Source: Bacteroidota bacterium (GTDB lineage: Bacteria; Bacteroidota; Bacteroidia; Chitinophagales; Saprospiraceae). From it: a stretch of DNA of 64,000 bases. The notes under the pieces were generated by a model. The model ran no database searches and had not been told where the DNA came from. It saw only the letters and a program-made list of their open reading frames with translations. Of this stretch, positions 8,501 through 18,302 are shown piece by piece (the first letter of the stretch is position 1; each line of letters begins with the position of its first letter). A program made the position numbers and the translations under genes. Where the stretch lies: NCBI GenBank assembly GCA_017857395.1, contig JAFMDF010000007.1, positions 1 through 64,000 on the forward strand, given 5' to 3'.

Positions 8501-11500
8501 TAGCGATAACTGTACCGCAAAGGCAGATTTAACCATGTCTGTAAGTATAGATACCATTAGGACTTGTGATTCTTTAGGCAAATCTTTCCCTGTATATTTA
8601 TTTGTAACAGATGAGGCGGGTAATAAAGATTCCTGTATGAGTATCGTTACCGTAATAGATAACCTAGGGCCTATTTTTCAAGATGTTCCAAAAGATACCA
8701 TTTTAGATTGTAGTGCGATAGTTCCTGGGCAAGCAGTTTTAGCGGTGATAGAGAATTGTGGCGGAATAGATACAATGTATATGGATACCGTTAATACTCG
8801 AACCGTATTAGACTCTATGGTAACACTAAGACCTGATACAATGTCTGGTTACCACAATTATTCCATTACTTATACTTGGACTGCTAAAGATACTGCTGGC
8901 AATGTAGGTATGGCGACTCAGGTGGTTACGGTGGTAGATACTACAGCGCCAAAAATTGACTATGATTCTATTTTATTAGTGGGGTCGGAAGCGGATGCGA
9001 CTATATGTAGCGCAGATGTAAGTTTAAATTTAAGAGAAAAAGTAAAAGATGCCTGTTATGACACTTTAAAATATTTAGCGATTGCAGACGCTAATAAAGT
9101 GGTTATCCATGATACTTTAGATATCGTGAATATAAGGGTGAGAATGGGAGACACGACGGTATATATCATAGCAGAAGATTTTGCAGGAAATAGAGATACC
9201 CAAAAATTAATTATTAGAGTTGATGACCAAACAGACCCTCGTCCAGTTTGTATCAATGCAGTTGCATTATCTGTCAATGCTTTTGGTTATGTCGCCATTG
9301 ATAGTGCGGATATTAACTTAAATTCTACAGACAATTGTACCGCAGCCAATGATTTAAGATTTGAATTGAGTAGAGATACCTTCCGATGTAGTGATGTAGG
9401 AAGTACTTTTGAGGTAATCATGACGGTAATTGACGAGGCAGACAATCGACATAGTTGTTCCGCACAAGTAACGATTCAAGATTTTACGGGGACGGGTTCT
9501 TTTGCTTGTCCAGATAATGTAACCATAGCCTGTGATGCTTCTATTGATCCAGAAGATACAGGCACGCCAACAATTACGGATGTCTGTGGAGATAATAGTA
9601 ATCTTGCTTTTACGGATAAACTAACAGCAGGAAGTGGTATAGGAAATGTTTGTCAAATAATTGAAAGAACTTGGGCGGTAACGGATACGTCGGGCACTGT
9701 AACTACTTGTGTGCAATTCATTAGTTTAGTGGATAGTATCGCTCCTGTATTAGCTCAAACTTTTAGGGACACAACGGTCGCTTGTATTGCTGACGCTATA
9801 ACAGCAGATTCAATATTGGCAACAGATAATTGTGTAGCAGATGCTTATGCACATGCCAATGAAACAATTACGATTGGTACAAGCAGCATTACTTTACAAA
9901 AGATTTGGACTGCTTCTGATAGCTGTAGCACTTCGGCTGATACGCAGTTAATTACGATTGTCGATGTAATAGCGCCAGTCATTACGCTTCCCTCTGATAC
10001 TTTTGTTTATAATACAGGAGACTTAATACCAGATTCTTGTGGTGTTTTTGTGACGATAGATTTTGCGCAATTTGTTACAGACTGTAATGCTATTTTAGGT
10101 TTAAGGGTTGGATATGACGGACAAGATTCTACGGCAATTTTATCAAGATCTTTCCCAGTTGGCGAACATACCGTAATGATAACAGCAAAAGATACTAGTG
10201 GAAATATAGCGACCAAAAACATTGTGATTGATGTCAATGATACATCTACACCAACCATTATTTGTGTAGAAAATCTAGTCATTTCTTTAGGAACAGGTGG
10301 AACAGGAACTTTGCAAGTAAGTAATGTACTAAGTTCGGTATCAGATAACTGTGGAGACATCTCGTCAATAGATACGATTTTCTTATCTCAGACAGTATTT
10401 AATTGTTCAGATTTAGGGATGCAGCAAGTTACGTTAACGGCAATAGATACTTCAGGGAATATAGGCACCTGTGTTTCCAATATAAATGTAGTAAATCAAG
10501 GGAACACTGATTTTATCTCTATTGAGACATTTAGTAAAGATGAATCTATTACAGGCCTAAAAGATGGAGAAGCATGGGTGAATGTAACGGGCGGTTCTGG
10601 TAATTATACCGTTCAATGGGATAATGCGCCAGACAACTCGACAACCGATACCATTAAAAATTTAGCACCAGCTTTATACACGGTTATAGTAAATGACGCC
10701 ACTACAGGTTGTCGATTAACCGATACTGTTCGAGTGAATGGTGGTAATATGGTTACTTATGAAATTGGGGAAGTAGCTGGAATGCCAGGAACGATTGTGC
10801 AAGTACCCGTAAGCGTTACAAATTTTACGAATGTAACGAGTATAGATATGTCCTTCAATCTTTCAAATTTAGCAGTTGCTCAATTTGTGGCAGGGAATGA
10901 AGCTGGAGGATTTACCGTACCTGGCATTAATTTAACGAGTTTTAATATAGATCCAGATAATTCAAGCCGTTTATTACTTGGCGCTAATTTAAATGTACAA
11001 ACAGGAGAGACCGTAGCTGATGGAACAGTTGTTTTCTATATTAATATTCAATTAGCACCAAATGCAACTATTGGTAGTTCGACTAATATTACAGGTGGCG
11101 GGAATTCTGAAGCAGATTTGAAAACTGGTGTATTGATTAATGATTCACCAGTAGATTTAGTGGCTCAAAGTACAAGTGGTGCGGCTAGCGTTACTAACGT
11201 AGATAATAATGTAGCTTTCGGTGGACAAATTAATTTGATTAATGGCAATCCATTGGCAAACGCTACAGTTGTCTTTAGCGGAGATGTTTCTAGCGAAGAT
11301 TCTACGGGAACAGATGGTGTTTATAATGTAACAGTAGCTTCGGGACAAAATGTGACCATCACACCAACCGAGAATGAAAATGCTAGAAATGGTTTGAGTA
11401 CGTTTGATTTGGTTTTAATTCAAGACCATATTAATAGAAGATTATTAGATTCTCCTTATAAGCGATTGGCAGCGGATGTTAATAAGTCAGGTTCAGTTAC

Positions 11501-12452
11501 GGTGCTTGATATTATCGAAATTCAAGATGTCATTCTTAGAAGGACTCCTACTTTCGCAGACGTACCTTCTTGGGTATTTGTGCCAGCAGACCATATATTT
11601 ACGGATACACTTGATCCATACAATGGAACAGTACCGACTTCTATCACGGTTGCTAGTGCTAGTGCTGCTGATACTGCTATGAATTTTATAGCGGTCAAAA
11701 CAGGTGATGTTAGTTTAGATGCGGAAGCGATTCGATTACAAAGCGGTATTGCAGCAACTGATAGAAATAAAGATTTCAACTTCCAAGTGACCGATCAATT
11801 ATTACAAGCAGGCACTTATGTAGAAATTCCTTTCAAAGCGAACAACTTTAATGACATCAGAGGATATCAAATGACTTTAGATATAGCTAAAGATTGGTTG
11901 ACTTTTGAAAGCGTTAAAGCAGGGGCACTTGCAAATATTACTAAAGACAATTTCAGTTTTACAAATATAGCACAAGGACAGATTGCAACAAACTGGTTTG
12001 ATGCGACTGCTCAAACAGTTGCCGACGACGCTACTTTATTTACTTTGATTTTCAAGGTGAATAAGACAGGGAATCAATTGAGCGAAGTACTCGAAATTAC
12101 TTCTGATATGATTCAAGCAGAAGCGTATACGGATGAACTGTTTTATAAAGGAATAGATTTGGTCTTTGAAGAAAATTCAGCTATAGAAAAAACTTTTGAA
12201 TTGCTTCAAAACAAACCAAATCCGTTTAGACATGAAACGACGATAAGTTTCAATTTACCAGAGAATGCTCCAGTAATGCTCCGATTCTTCGATTTTAGTG
12301 GTCGCTTAGTTCACCGGATTAAAGGAGATTATTCAAGTGGAATGAATCATATTACTATCAGCAAAAATGACCTTTCTGCGAATGGTGTATTGTATTATGA
12401 ATTATCAACATCAGGCTTTACAGGAAGAAAGAAAATGATAGTATTAGACTAA
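5508..12452 (+). CDS. Giant HYR-repeat T9SS cargo protein with dockerin and cohesin-like domains
   Basis: About 2314 residues from ATG 5508, which begins a normal signal peptide (MKYFTEPLYNKVVPLALCFF...VVGQ); ATGs at 5439 and 5469 would only add a polar 23- or 13-residue stretch before it. Residues about 170-1680 are many HYR/Ig-like repeats marked by DNTxP/DTTAPK turns, paired Cys and AxDxxGN motifs. Then come an SprB-like repeat (about 1686-1744), a cohesin-like beta domain (1750-1885), a carboxypeptidase-regulatory-like fold (1902-1954), a duplicated dockerin-type segment (1955-2013, second loop DVNKSGSVTVLD), another cohesin-like domain (about 2090-2220) and a T9SS type A C-terminal domain (from LLQNKPNPF to the end, GRKKMIVLD). 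It is therefore secreted by T9SS and anchored or released at the surface; likely adhesin or scaffold. A word hairpin follows the stop. Confidence 0.87.
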   Translation: MKYFTEPLYNKVVPLALCFFLANFLFIEAVVGQCTFTPLLTDSIKVEVSANADSRVLTFAELALILGQDCPSTPSNTLHLWMTYPVMGGTSLPVYLGEDINDNKTVTITCAQDFDEMQDLGGDMGIDNFNVPSGSQVTFYSAPQESVGGYTPIEDGVAAFVNIVLFMNDNDGPVVDTRPTARPFPDTVTIDCSQDTAAYVAIGTTGMFAPNLVDTFPNNMNPSTDTVALAPTMFDCSGSSTRTHFSQTVNNTIDIATKQILEISRKWVFTDNLGNVSDTIRQIVKVIDTNDPVWLDPTEIDTFQMAGNPRRPLDSISFSPNTLNVHLERSDPNFQTALDFWARDYTPILIDSCFGGIKDTIRNTPHIVQSIANDTSTLNILGIIIQTITRTFIGTDRAGNQSTFILKIITRDVEPPKVIDTPFVNATRPFDVTILDAVTSDNKDTINVTVFVDKNSCAASFDNDDINIIVRDTISKANVTYEWQVDSLDVMSVAQTSINYPVTGNDSIASTSYDAGKYRIRYKYQDEGLNEGIFTIFLNVQTHAPVVSAANGPLSTDFDRYFPSSGSGSGLGVSAKIDTFVLFTVPTVLGTNSCQTVVSDSLFNITAVDTFDNDAVEYRLLLERINPATGAPIGLPIIQSTDSTFSAGALPVGMYNITYTFQDISMCPTPDSIRYVLVVQDTFSGRVDYTNATFGTNDSLTVVIAAADDCEASINWDEPSFSDYSDCSNADTAVSIIRKVVSGPSLEIFDGQPSAQANAGLDIDIDVPVGTTLIRYVFTDAFGSTDSTDLVVMVLDTIAPVAACPSSILIDRDPVTCMGIAGNYRNFITDNCIPNADLVITQTPAPNDTVMDGQTISLFLDGVLACSFTAELTDLAPMPLLPLPRDTVVNCGLIELPAPRATVCGQTDTIFALPRNRGQINISTSSLRTYIFDSRETTIVWEFFDSSTPEVRRIVQEITFLPDNITPVAVCYDSITVYPDTFGTVVISPSDLDSLGLSSDNCTAKADLTMSVSIDTIRTCDSLGKSFPVYLFVTDEAGNKDSCMSIVTVIDNLGPIFQDVPKDTILDCSAIVPGQAVLAVIENCGGIDTMYMDTVNTRTVLDSMVTLRPDTMSGYHNYSITYTWTAKDTAGNVGMATQVVTVVDTTAPKIDYDSILLVGSEADATICSADVSLNLREKVKDACYDTLKYLAIADANKVVIHDTLDIVNIRVRMGDTTVYIIAEDFAGNRDTQKLIIRVDDQTDPRPVCINAVALSVNAFGYVAIDSADINLNSTDNCTAANDLRFELSRDTFRCSDVGSTFEVIMTVIDEADNRHSCSAQVTIQDFTGTGSFACPDNVTIACDASIDPEDTGTPTITDVCGDNSNLAFTDKLTAGSGIGNVCQIIERTWAVTDTSGTVTTCVQFISLVDSIAPVLAQTFRDTTVACIADAITADSILATDNCVADAYAHANETITIGTSSITLQKIWTASDSCSTSADTQLITIVDVIAPVITLPSDTFVYNTGDLIPDSCGVFVTIDFAQFVTDCNAILGLRVGYDGQDSTAILSRSFPVGEHTVMITAKDTSGNIATKNIVIDVNDTSTPTIICVENLVISLGTGGTGTLQVSNVLSSVSDNCGDISSIDTIFLSQTVFNCSDLGMQQVTLTAIDTSGNIGTCVSNINVVNQGNTDFISIETFSKDESITGLKDGEAWVNVTGGSGNYTVQWDNAPDNSTTDTIKNLAPALYTVIVNDATTGCRLTDTVRVNGGNMVTYEIGEVAGMPGTIVQVPVSVTNFTNVTSIDMSFNLSNLAVAQFVAGNEAGGFTVPGINLTSFNIDPDNSSRLLLGANLNVQTGETVADGTVVFYINIQLAPNATIGSSTNITGGGNSEADLKTGVLINDSPVDLVAQSTSGAASVTNVDNNVAFGGQINLINGNPLANATVVFSGDVSSEDSTGTDGVYNVTVASGQNVTITPTENENARNGLSTFDLVLIQDHINRRLLDSPYKRLAADVNKSGSVTVLDIIEIQDVILRRTPTFADVPSWVFVPADHIFTDTLDPYNGTVPTSITVASASAADTAMNFIAVKTGDVSLDAEAIRLQSGIAATDRNKDFNFQVTDQLLQAGTYVEIPFKANNFNDIRGYQMTLDIAKDWLTFESVKAGALANITKDNFSFTNIAQGQIATNWFDATAQTVADDATLFTLIFKVNKTGNQLSEVLEITSDMIQAEAYTDELFYKGIDLVFEENSAIEKTFELLQNKPNPFRHETTISFNLPENAPVMLRFFDFSGRLVHRIKGDYSSGMNHITISKNDLSANGVLYYELSTSGFTGRKKMIVLD

Positions 12453-12453
12453 A

Positions 12454-12533
12454 ACATTTATATCAATTGTCGGTTATCAGTTGTCTCTTTAATTTTATAG
12501 GAGCAATTGATAACTGGCAACCGATATAAATGT
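12454..12533. repeat. Word-type hairpin element after the first HYR gene
   Basis: ACATTTATATC at 12454-12464 pairs with GATATAAATGT at 12523-12533. Inside, TTGTCGGTTATCAGTTGTC on the left faces TGATAACTGGCAACCG on the right. The same words occur in the elements at 34672-34730 and 44221-44288. It may also terminate transcription. Confidence 0.7.
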
Positions 12534-12748
12534 CTATTTTCGGCTGAATACCAGCTTTTTATAGAAGCTCTAAAGACTAATCACTAACTTTGCCAAAAAT
12601 CGATTAAATGAAGTGCCTAGATTTATCCAACATGGATAGAAACCTTTCCTTAGTCATCCACGATGACCAACTACTTCCTCGATTTTTCCAAGCATTATTA
12701 ATAATTTGCCGATAGGTCTATGTCTCTATGGTTTTAATACCAAATTAT

Positions 12749-15700
12749 ATGCATAAGAAAATATACCTGCTCACTACTATGCTTTTTTTAAGTTATCTCA
12801 GCTTACAAGCTCAGATTACTTTAATGTTTCCCAATCAAGACATTCGATGTCAAGAAGCGATCACTTTTCCCGTTGTTGTTGAAAACTATGCAGGGGTTAG
12901 AGGTGGACAGTTTTCTATTAATTGGGATACAACTGCTTTAGATTACCTAGGCAGTACAAACGTAAATATAACGCCTGACCCCAATATCAATATAGATTCC
13001 ATAGCGAATGGGAAATTAGCCCTTTCTTGGTTTAGTGCCGACTTGGATACCTTACAAGATGGGGACACTTTATTTACGCTAGAATTATTTGTCAAAAATG
13101 GTAATTTAAGCAATTTACCGCTTTCTTTATCGGATGATTTTGTACCTAATTTAATAACATTGTTTATTAATGATAGACTACAAGAACTACCAGCAAATAT
13201 AGAAAATGGAACACTTACATTAATAGATGATACCCCTCCAACCATTACCTGTCCTGCAGACCGAACAGTCGTCAATACAGGCGGAAATAGCCCAGTTGTT
13301 ATTACGGGACTAAGCCCTATAGATGTAGCAGATAATTGTGGAATAATAGCTACTTTAACCTACACGTTTTCTGGAGCGACTTCAGGAAGTGGGATGGATG
13401 ATGCCAGTGGAATAGCTTTTGAGGTTGATACGACGGATATAACGTATACCGCTAGGGATGCTAAAGGGAATGAAGCCACATGTACTGCCCAAATAGTTGT
13501 CAATAGCGCAGGTGATGTTAGTACAGTTGGCATAGGATTAAATTCAGTTACGGCAGCTTGCACAGATACCGTTGTAATGCCAATTACGGTAAGTGATTTT
13601 GATAGTATTACCAGTCTAGGATTTTCCGTAGGATGGGATGTCAATACTTTTTCTTTTGCAGGAATAAGCGATTTTGCAATCGCTAGTATGATGCCTGCTG
13701 ATTTTGAGATTACTCAAGGAAGCATTACTTTGGCTTGGACAGATACAACTGCTCAAACACTAACAAATCAAGCGACTTTATTTAACTTACAATTAGTACC
13801 TAAAACAATTGTTAATAATGCGCCTATTACCATTTCAAATGGGAGTGCAGCAAAAAATAATAGCGCAATACCTGTTGGTATTAGTGGACAAGGGACAATA
13901 ACCGTTTCAGCAGATAATTTACAGATTGTTTGTCGAGATAATGTAGTTGCTGAACTTCCAGCAGGACAAACCCAAGCTACCGTTTCCGATATTGGTACAG
14001 GAATGATAACAGGTAATTGTGGAAATACTTCGATTACCTATACTTTATCAGGTGCGACAACAGGTGGAGGAGCAAATGATGCCAGTGGAACCCTGTTTAA
14101 TATAGGAACAACTACGGTAACTTATATAGTAGAGAATGCGACGGATGAAACGACAAGTTGTTCTTTTTTAGTTGAATTAACGAGTCAGGCGCCAACTAAT
14201 TTTACCTTAATTGCAGAAAGTAAAAGTGCAGGATGCGATGAGACAGATATTTCCATTGATATTAATGTGGCTGCTTTTGACAGTATTAGCGGTACAGAAT
14301 TTTCTATTAATTGGGATCCTGCTGTTTTAAGTTATACAACTACAGATAATCAATTGTTCCCCACTGGTAGTTTTGGGCCTATAGATAATACCAATGGTCG
14401 AATCAATTACTCTTGGTTTGATAATTCCAGTGATGGACAAACTTTAGCGGATGGAGCGACCTTATTTACGATGCACTTCACTTCTAGTGGAGGTGGTGTC
14501 TCCCCTATTGAATTTTCTGATATACCCAATGCCATTGAAATAACCCAAAGGGATAATGGTGTTCCTGTCAGAATAGCTAGAGATTCTATTATTTTAATGG
14601 CAGGAACGGTAACGATTATTGATACCATTCCACCAACCATTTCTTGTTTTAATGATGTAGAATTAAGTCTTCCTTTAGGAACAGACAATACCGTTATTAA
14701 TGGGATTGATTTTAGTAATCCAATGGATAATTGTGGAGTAGATTCCATTTTTTATACAATAAGTGGGACTACTTTAGGAAGTGGGCAAGGTTCAGCTAGT
14801 GGTGTAACTTTCCAAGCTGGCGTATCAACGGTTACTTATACCATAGTAGATAATGCGGGCTTAACAGGAACTTGCCAATTCCAAGTAACGCTTAATGCGC
14901 CAAATGCTATCAATGTTACCCCAACAGTAACGGATGCGGAATGTGGAGCTGAGTTATATCGAGTGGATATGATTGTTGATAGTTTTACGAATACAGCAGG
15001 TTTACAATTTACTTTTGAATGGGATAATACCATTTTAGAATATGCAAGTCGAGGCAATTTAGGATTACCTGAATTGGATGATAGTGATTTTAATGAAACG
15101 TTAGTGCAAGATGGACGCATTGGATTTGCTTGGGCAGATGATGGGTCTGTAGGAGAAACCTTACCTTCAGGAGCTATTCTTTTTAGTTTATTCTTTAAAG
15201 TAAATGGAACAGCAGGTAATACCTCGAATTTCACCTTTACAGATGCCATAGCAGAACGAGAAGCGAGTATTAGATTGAATGGTACACCTATTAGAGTACC
15301 GTTCATTGGGAATAATAATCAAATCACAGTAGTAGATAACCAAGCACCGATGTTGATGGTTGGTTTACCTGATACATTATTCAGATTTGTAGCAGATACT
15401 TGTGGGGTCACAAGAGATTGGGAAATACCAACTTTTGCGGATCAATGTACCAGTAATTTAACCTTGACCGTAAGCCCTCCAGAAGGAACTTTTTACGAGG
15501 TAGGTGACCATACAATTGTTTATACCGCAAGTGATGAATCTGGGAATAGTACGACGGAAAGTACTTTATTAATAGTAAGAGATACAACAGCGCCTACTTT
15601 AATAGACTGCCCAGCAGATATGACGATAATGGCAAATGCCAATTGTCAAGCGATTGCTACTTGGACAGAACCAACGGCGATAGATAACTGCTCAGATGCA

Positions 15701-18220
15701 ATTATCATTGTTTCTAGTACGCATAGCCCAGGAGATGAATTGACAGGAACAACCACCGTTACTTATACGGCAGAAGATGGTTTTGGTAATCAAGCTACCT
15801 GTTCTTTTGTCGTAACTGTTGAAGGATTAACCCCTTTAACTTTTAATAATTTCCCTGGCAATATTACCTCCAACGAGACAGCAGGACAATGTGGAGTAGT
15901 CTTGGGATGGTTAGAACCTACCGTTTCAGGAGGATGTAATAGCAATAGCACAGATTCCATTACGGTAACTAGTACGCATCAACCAAGTGACTTTTTCCCT
16001 GTAGGTACAACTACGGTGGTTTATACTGCAACAAATCATACAACGGGACAAATGGTTGAACAATCATTTGTTATTCTAGTAAATAGAGTACTCGACCCAT
16101 TATCACTGTGTCCTCAAGACATTGAAATACAAGCAGATGGAACGGTTATGAATGATTTTCTTGGTTTTATTAATGATGTTAGAACGGATACTTGTGGAAG
16201 TTATATTATTACTTTCAACGATATTCAAGTACAAAATGATTGTGGTATCATCAGACAACAAGTAGGAGGACCAACTAGTGGTAGTGAATTTACTTTTGGC
16301 ACGGAGATGATGGAATTTATGGTCATTGATACAATTGGGCAAGATACAACTACTTGTATGTTCCAAATAAAAGTCAATGAAACAAGTGATTTAGAAGCGA
16401 CTACTTTAGATGACCCAACTTGTGCAGGTTCGGATTTACGCTTATCTGTTAATGAATTGATAGGGGGAACTTACCAATGGTCTGGCCCAGGTGGTTTTAT
16501 TGCCAATATCCAATCACCGACCATTCCAAATGCCATGACTCAAAACTCAGGAGAATACATCGTTAAGGTGATTTCTACGAATGGTTGTACCATCAAGGAT
16601 TCTATTATGGTCGGAATTTTATCAGGACCAGAAGTATCCGCTATGGGAGATGGATTAAGTTGTTCAGGAGAAGCGGATACACTTCGATTATTTGTAAGCC
16701 CAGTAGGCGCTATTCCAGTGCAAAACTATTTTTGGAGATTTCCTAATGGAGATAGTACAGATTTTCAAAATCCAATAATTCCTGATGCAACGATTTCAGA
16801 TGCTGGATTATATATTGTCACGGGTACTTCTAGTAACGGTTGTTTCGATATGGATACCGTGGTCATAGAGCCCGCAGGAATGGTGGTGCCTACCATAATG
16901 AGTGATGCAACTATGGATACGCTTTGTGCCAATTCATCAGTAATTTTAACAGGGACAGCTTATGAAGGAGCTGTGATTTATAATTGGATGGCTTCTTCGG
17001 AGGCAGGTTTACCAACTAATGTAGATGCCAATGTGATTACCGTAACACCAACAGCACCGGGAACTTATACCTATGCTTACACGGCTAATTTGGATGGTAA
17101 TTGTATATCCGATACCGCTAGGATTACATTAGTAGTAGGGGATGGGACAGGCGCAATTACGCTAGGAAGCAATGGCCCGTTTGAATGTGCTGATCCTAAT
17201 GGAACGATTAACCTTACGGCAATAGGAGGCACGAATGTCCAAACTTATGCATGGACAGGGCCAAACAATTTTGTTTCCAGCGAACAAAATCCGATTCTGC
17301 CAATCAGCAATGAAGCAGCAGGAACGTATACGTTAACTGCCACTTCTTCTGAAGGCTGTACTTTCACAGATAGTATAGCGGTTACGATAATGACCCAAGA
17401 AACAGAACCTATCATAACGGCTTCGACGGGAATAATAAATGCAGGCAATTTAAATGCTTGTGAAGCGGATGCCTTGATTTTATCAGGAGAAGCGATTACT
17501 GATGCCATTTATGTTTGGACTGGGCCAAATGGTTTTGCGTCTACTGACCAAGCGATAACTATTCCTAATGTGATGGAGAGTGATGCTGGAATTTACCAAT
17601 TAAGGATTACCGTCAATGGTTGTACATCGCTTCCTGCTTCTGTATTATTAAATATTTTGACAGAGCCTACGGCGAATAACGATAGTATTAATGTTATCCG
17701 AAATCAGTCCTTGACTTTCAGTGTTACAGATAATGATGACTTGCTTCCAGGAACTGCATTTACCGTAACTCAGATTCTAGATGCAGATAATGGGACGTTA
17801 GTAAATAATAATGATGGCACCTTTACTTACACACCAGATAATAATTTTGTAGGAATGGATCAAATAGCTTATGATGTATGCTATGAAGATTGTCCTAATC
17901 TGTGTGATATGGGAGTAATGACTATCCGAACAGAATTTCCTTCAGAACCTTGTGTCATACCGACTTTCATCTCTCCTAATGATGACGGTTTCAATGATGC
18001 TTTAATCATTTCTTGTGTGGCTAATCCGCCTAAGGTTGGTAGTGAATTAATTGTATTCAATGAGTGGGGTTCAGAAGTATTTCGAGAATCTCCCTACCAA
18101 AATAATTGGCAAGGCACCTATAATGGACAAGACTTGCCTGATGGCACTTATTATTACATTTTTAAAGAAGATAATGATGATAATGACCCCAAAAAGGGAT
18201 ATGTCACCATATTTAGATAA
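12749..18220 (+). CDS. Giant cohesin/HYR surface protein with CHU_C (gliding-motility type) C-terminus
   Basis: About 1823 residues from ATG 12749, where a clean signal peptide starts (MHKKIYLLTTMLFLSYLSLQAQ); ATG 12728 adds only seven residues. Four cohesin-like domains (about 25-160, 260-385, 480-625, 715-860) share the pattern FSINWD..L.Y and ITxAWxD...LADGATLFxLxF. They alternate with HYR domains (TCPAD/ISCFND, GTTTVTYTA), then two or three more HYR units (860-1120), Ig/PKD-like units with GPGGF, GPNNF or GPNGF (about 1215-1640), a cadherin-like unit (1640-1735; NNNDGTFTYTPDNNFVG) and the type B-like CHU_C sorting domain (ISPNDDGFNDAL... to DLPDGTYYYIFK). It is predicted to be exported by T9SS and held at the cell surface. 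The PorP/SprF gene directly downstream is the usual partner of CHU_C proteins. Its cohesins could bind the dockerin of the preceding gene product. Confidence 0.87.
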   Translation: MHKKIYLLTTMLFLSYLSLQAQITLMFPNQDIRCQEAITFPVVVENYAGVRGGQFSINWDTTALDYLGSTNVNITPDPNINIDSIANGKLALSWFSADLDTLQDGDTLFTLELFVKNGNLSNLPLSLSDDFVPNLITLFINDRLQELPANIENGTLTLIDDTPPTITCPADRTVVNTGGNSPVVITGLSPIDVADNCGIIATLTYTFSGATSGSGMDDASGIAFEVDTTDITYTARDAKGNEATCTAQIVVNSAGDVSTVGIGLNSVTAACTDTVVMPITVSDFDSITSLGFSVGWDVNTFSFAGISDFAIASMMPADFEITQGSITLAWTDTTAQTLTNQATLFNLQLVPKTIVNNAPITISNGSAAKNNSAIPVGISGQGTITVSADNLQIVCRDNVVAELPAGQTQATVSDIGTGMITGNCGNTSITYTLSGATTGGGANDASGTLFNIGTTTVTYIVENATDETTSCSFLVELTSQAPTNFTLIAESKSAGCDETDISIDINVAAFDSISGTEFSINWDPAVLSYTTTDNQLFPTGSFGPIDNTNGRINYSWFDNSSDGQTLADGATLFTMHFTSSGGGVSPIEFSDIPNAIEITQRDNGVPVRIARDSIILMAGTVTIIDTIPPTISCFNDVELSLPLGTDNTVINGIDFSNPMDNCGVDSIFYTISGTTLGSGQGSASGVTFQAGVSTVTYTIVDNAGLTGTCQFQVTLNAPNAINVTPTVTDAECGAELYRVDMIVDSFTNTAGLQFTFEWDNTILEYASRGNLGLPELDDSDFNETLVQDGRIGFAWADDGSVGETLPSGAILFSLFFKVNGTAGNTSNFTFTDAIAEREASIRLNGTPIRVPFIGNNNQITVVDNQAPMLMVGLPDTLFRFVADTCGVTRDWEIPTFADQCTSNLTLTVSPPEGTFYEVGDHTIVYTASDESGNSTTESTLLIVRDTTAPTLIDCPADMTIMANANCQAIATWTEPTAIDNCSDAIIIVSSTHSPGDELTGTTTVTYTAEDGFGNQATCSFVVTVEGLTPLTFNNFPGNITSNETAGQCGVVLGWLEPTVSGGCNSNSTDSITVTSTHQPSDFFPVGTTTVVYTATNHTTGQMVEQSFVILVNRVLDPLSLCPQDIEIQADGTVMNDFLGFINDVRTDTCGSYIITFNDIQVQNDCGIIRQQVGGPTSGSEFTFGTEMMEFMVIDTIGQDTTTCMFQIKVNETSDLEATTLDDPTCAGSDLRLSVNELIGGTYQWSGPGGFIANIQSPTIPNAMTQNSGEYIVKVISTNGCTIKDSIMVGILSGPEVSAMGDGLSCSGEADTLRLFVSPVGAIPVQNYFWRFPNGDSTDFQNPIIPDATISDAGLYIVTGTSSNGCFDMDTVVIEPAGMVVPTIMSDATMDTLCANSSVILTGTAYEGAVIYNWMASSEAGLPTNVDANVITVTPTAPGTYTYAYTANLDGNCISDTARITLVVGDGTGAITLGSNGPFECADPNGTINLTAIGGTNVQTYAWTGPNNFVSSEQNPILPISNEAAGTYTLTATSSEGCTFTDSIAVTIMTQETEPIITASTGIINAGNLNACEADALILSGEAITDAIYVWTGPNGFASTDQAITIPNVMESDAGIYQLRITVNGCTSLPASVLLNILTEPTANNDSINVIRNQSLTFSVTDNDDLLPGTAFTVTQILDADNGTLVNNNDGTFTYTPDNNFVGMDQIAYDVCYEDCPNLCDMGVMTIRTEFPSEPCVIPTFISPNDDGFNDALIISCVANPPKVGSELIVFNEWGSEVFRESPYQNNWQGTYNGQDLPDGTYYYIFKEDNDDNDPKKGYVTIFR

Positions 18221-18299
18221 TTAGTGATTGGTGATTAGTGATTAGTGAGGGGCTTAATTCCTCACCAATCACCAACCACCAGTTATCAATCACCAATAA
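18221..18299. repeat. Word-type hairpin element
   Basis: Left arm: tandem TTAGTGATTGGTGATTAGTG words without C (18221-18250). Right arm: CCAATCACCAACCACC words nearly without G (18260-18299). It fills the gap between the CHU_C protein gene and porP/sprF and starts one base after the stop codon. Confidence 0.75.
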
Positions 18300-18302
18300 G
18301 TT

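Noticed and set aside
14836-15306. 156-residue antisense frame within the second HYR gene
   Set aside because: It lies opposite repeat-rich coding sequence whose plus frame has clear cohesin and HYR patterns.
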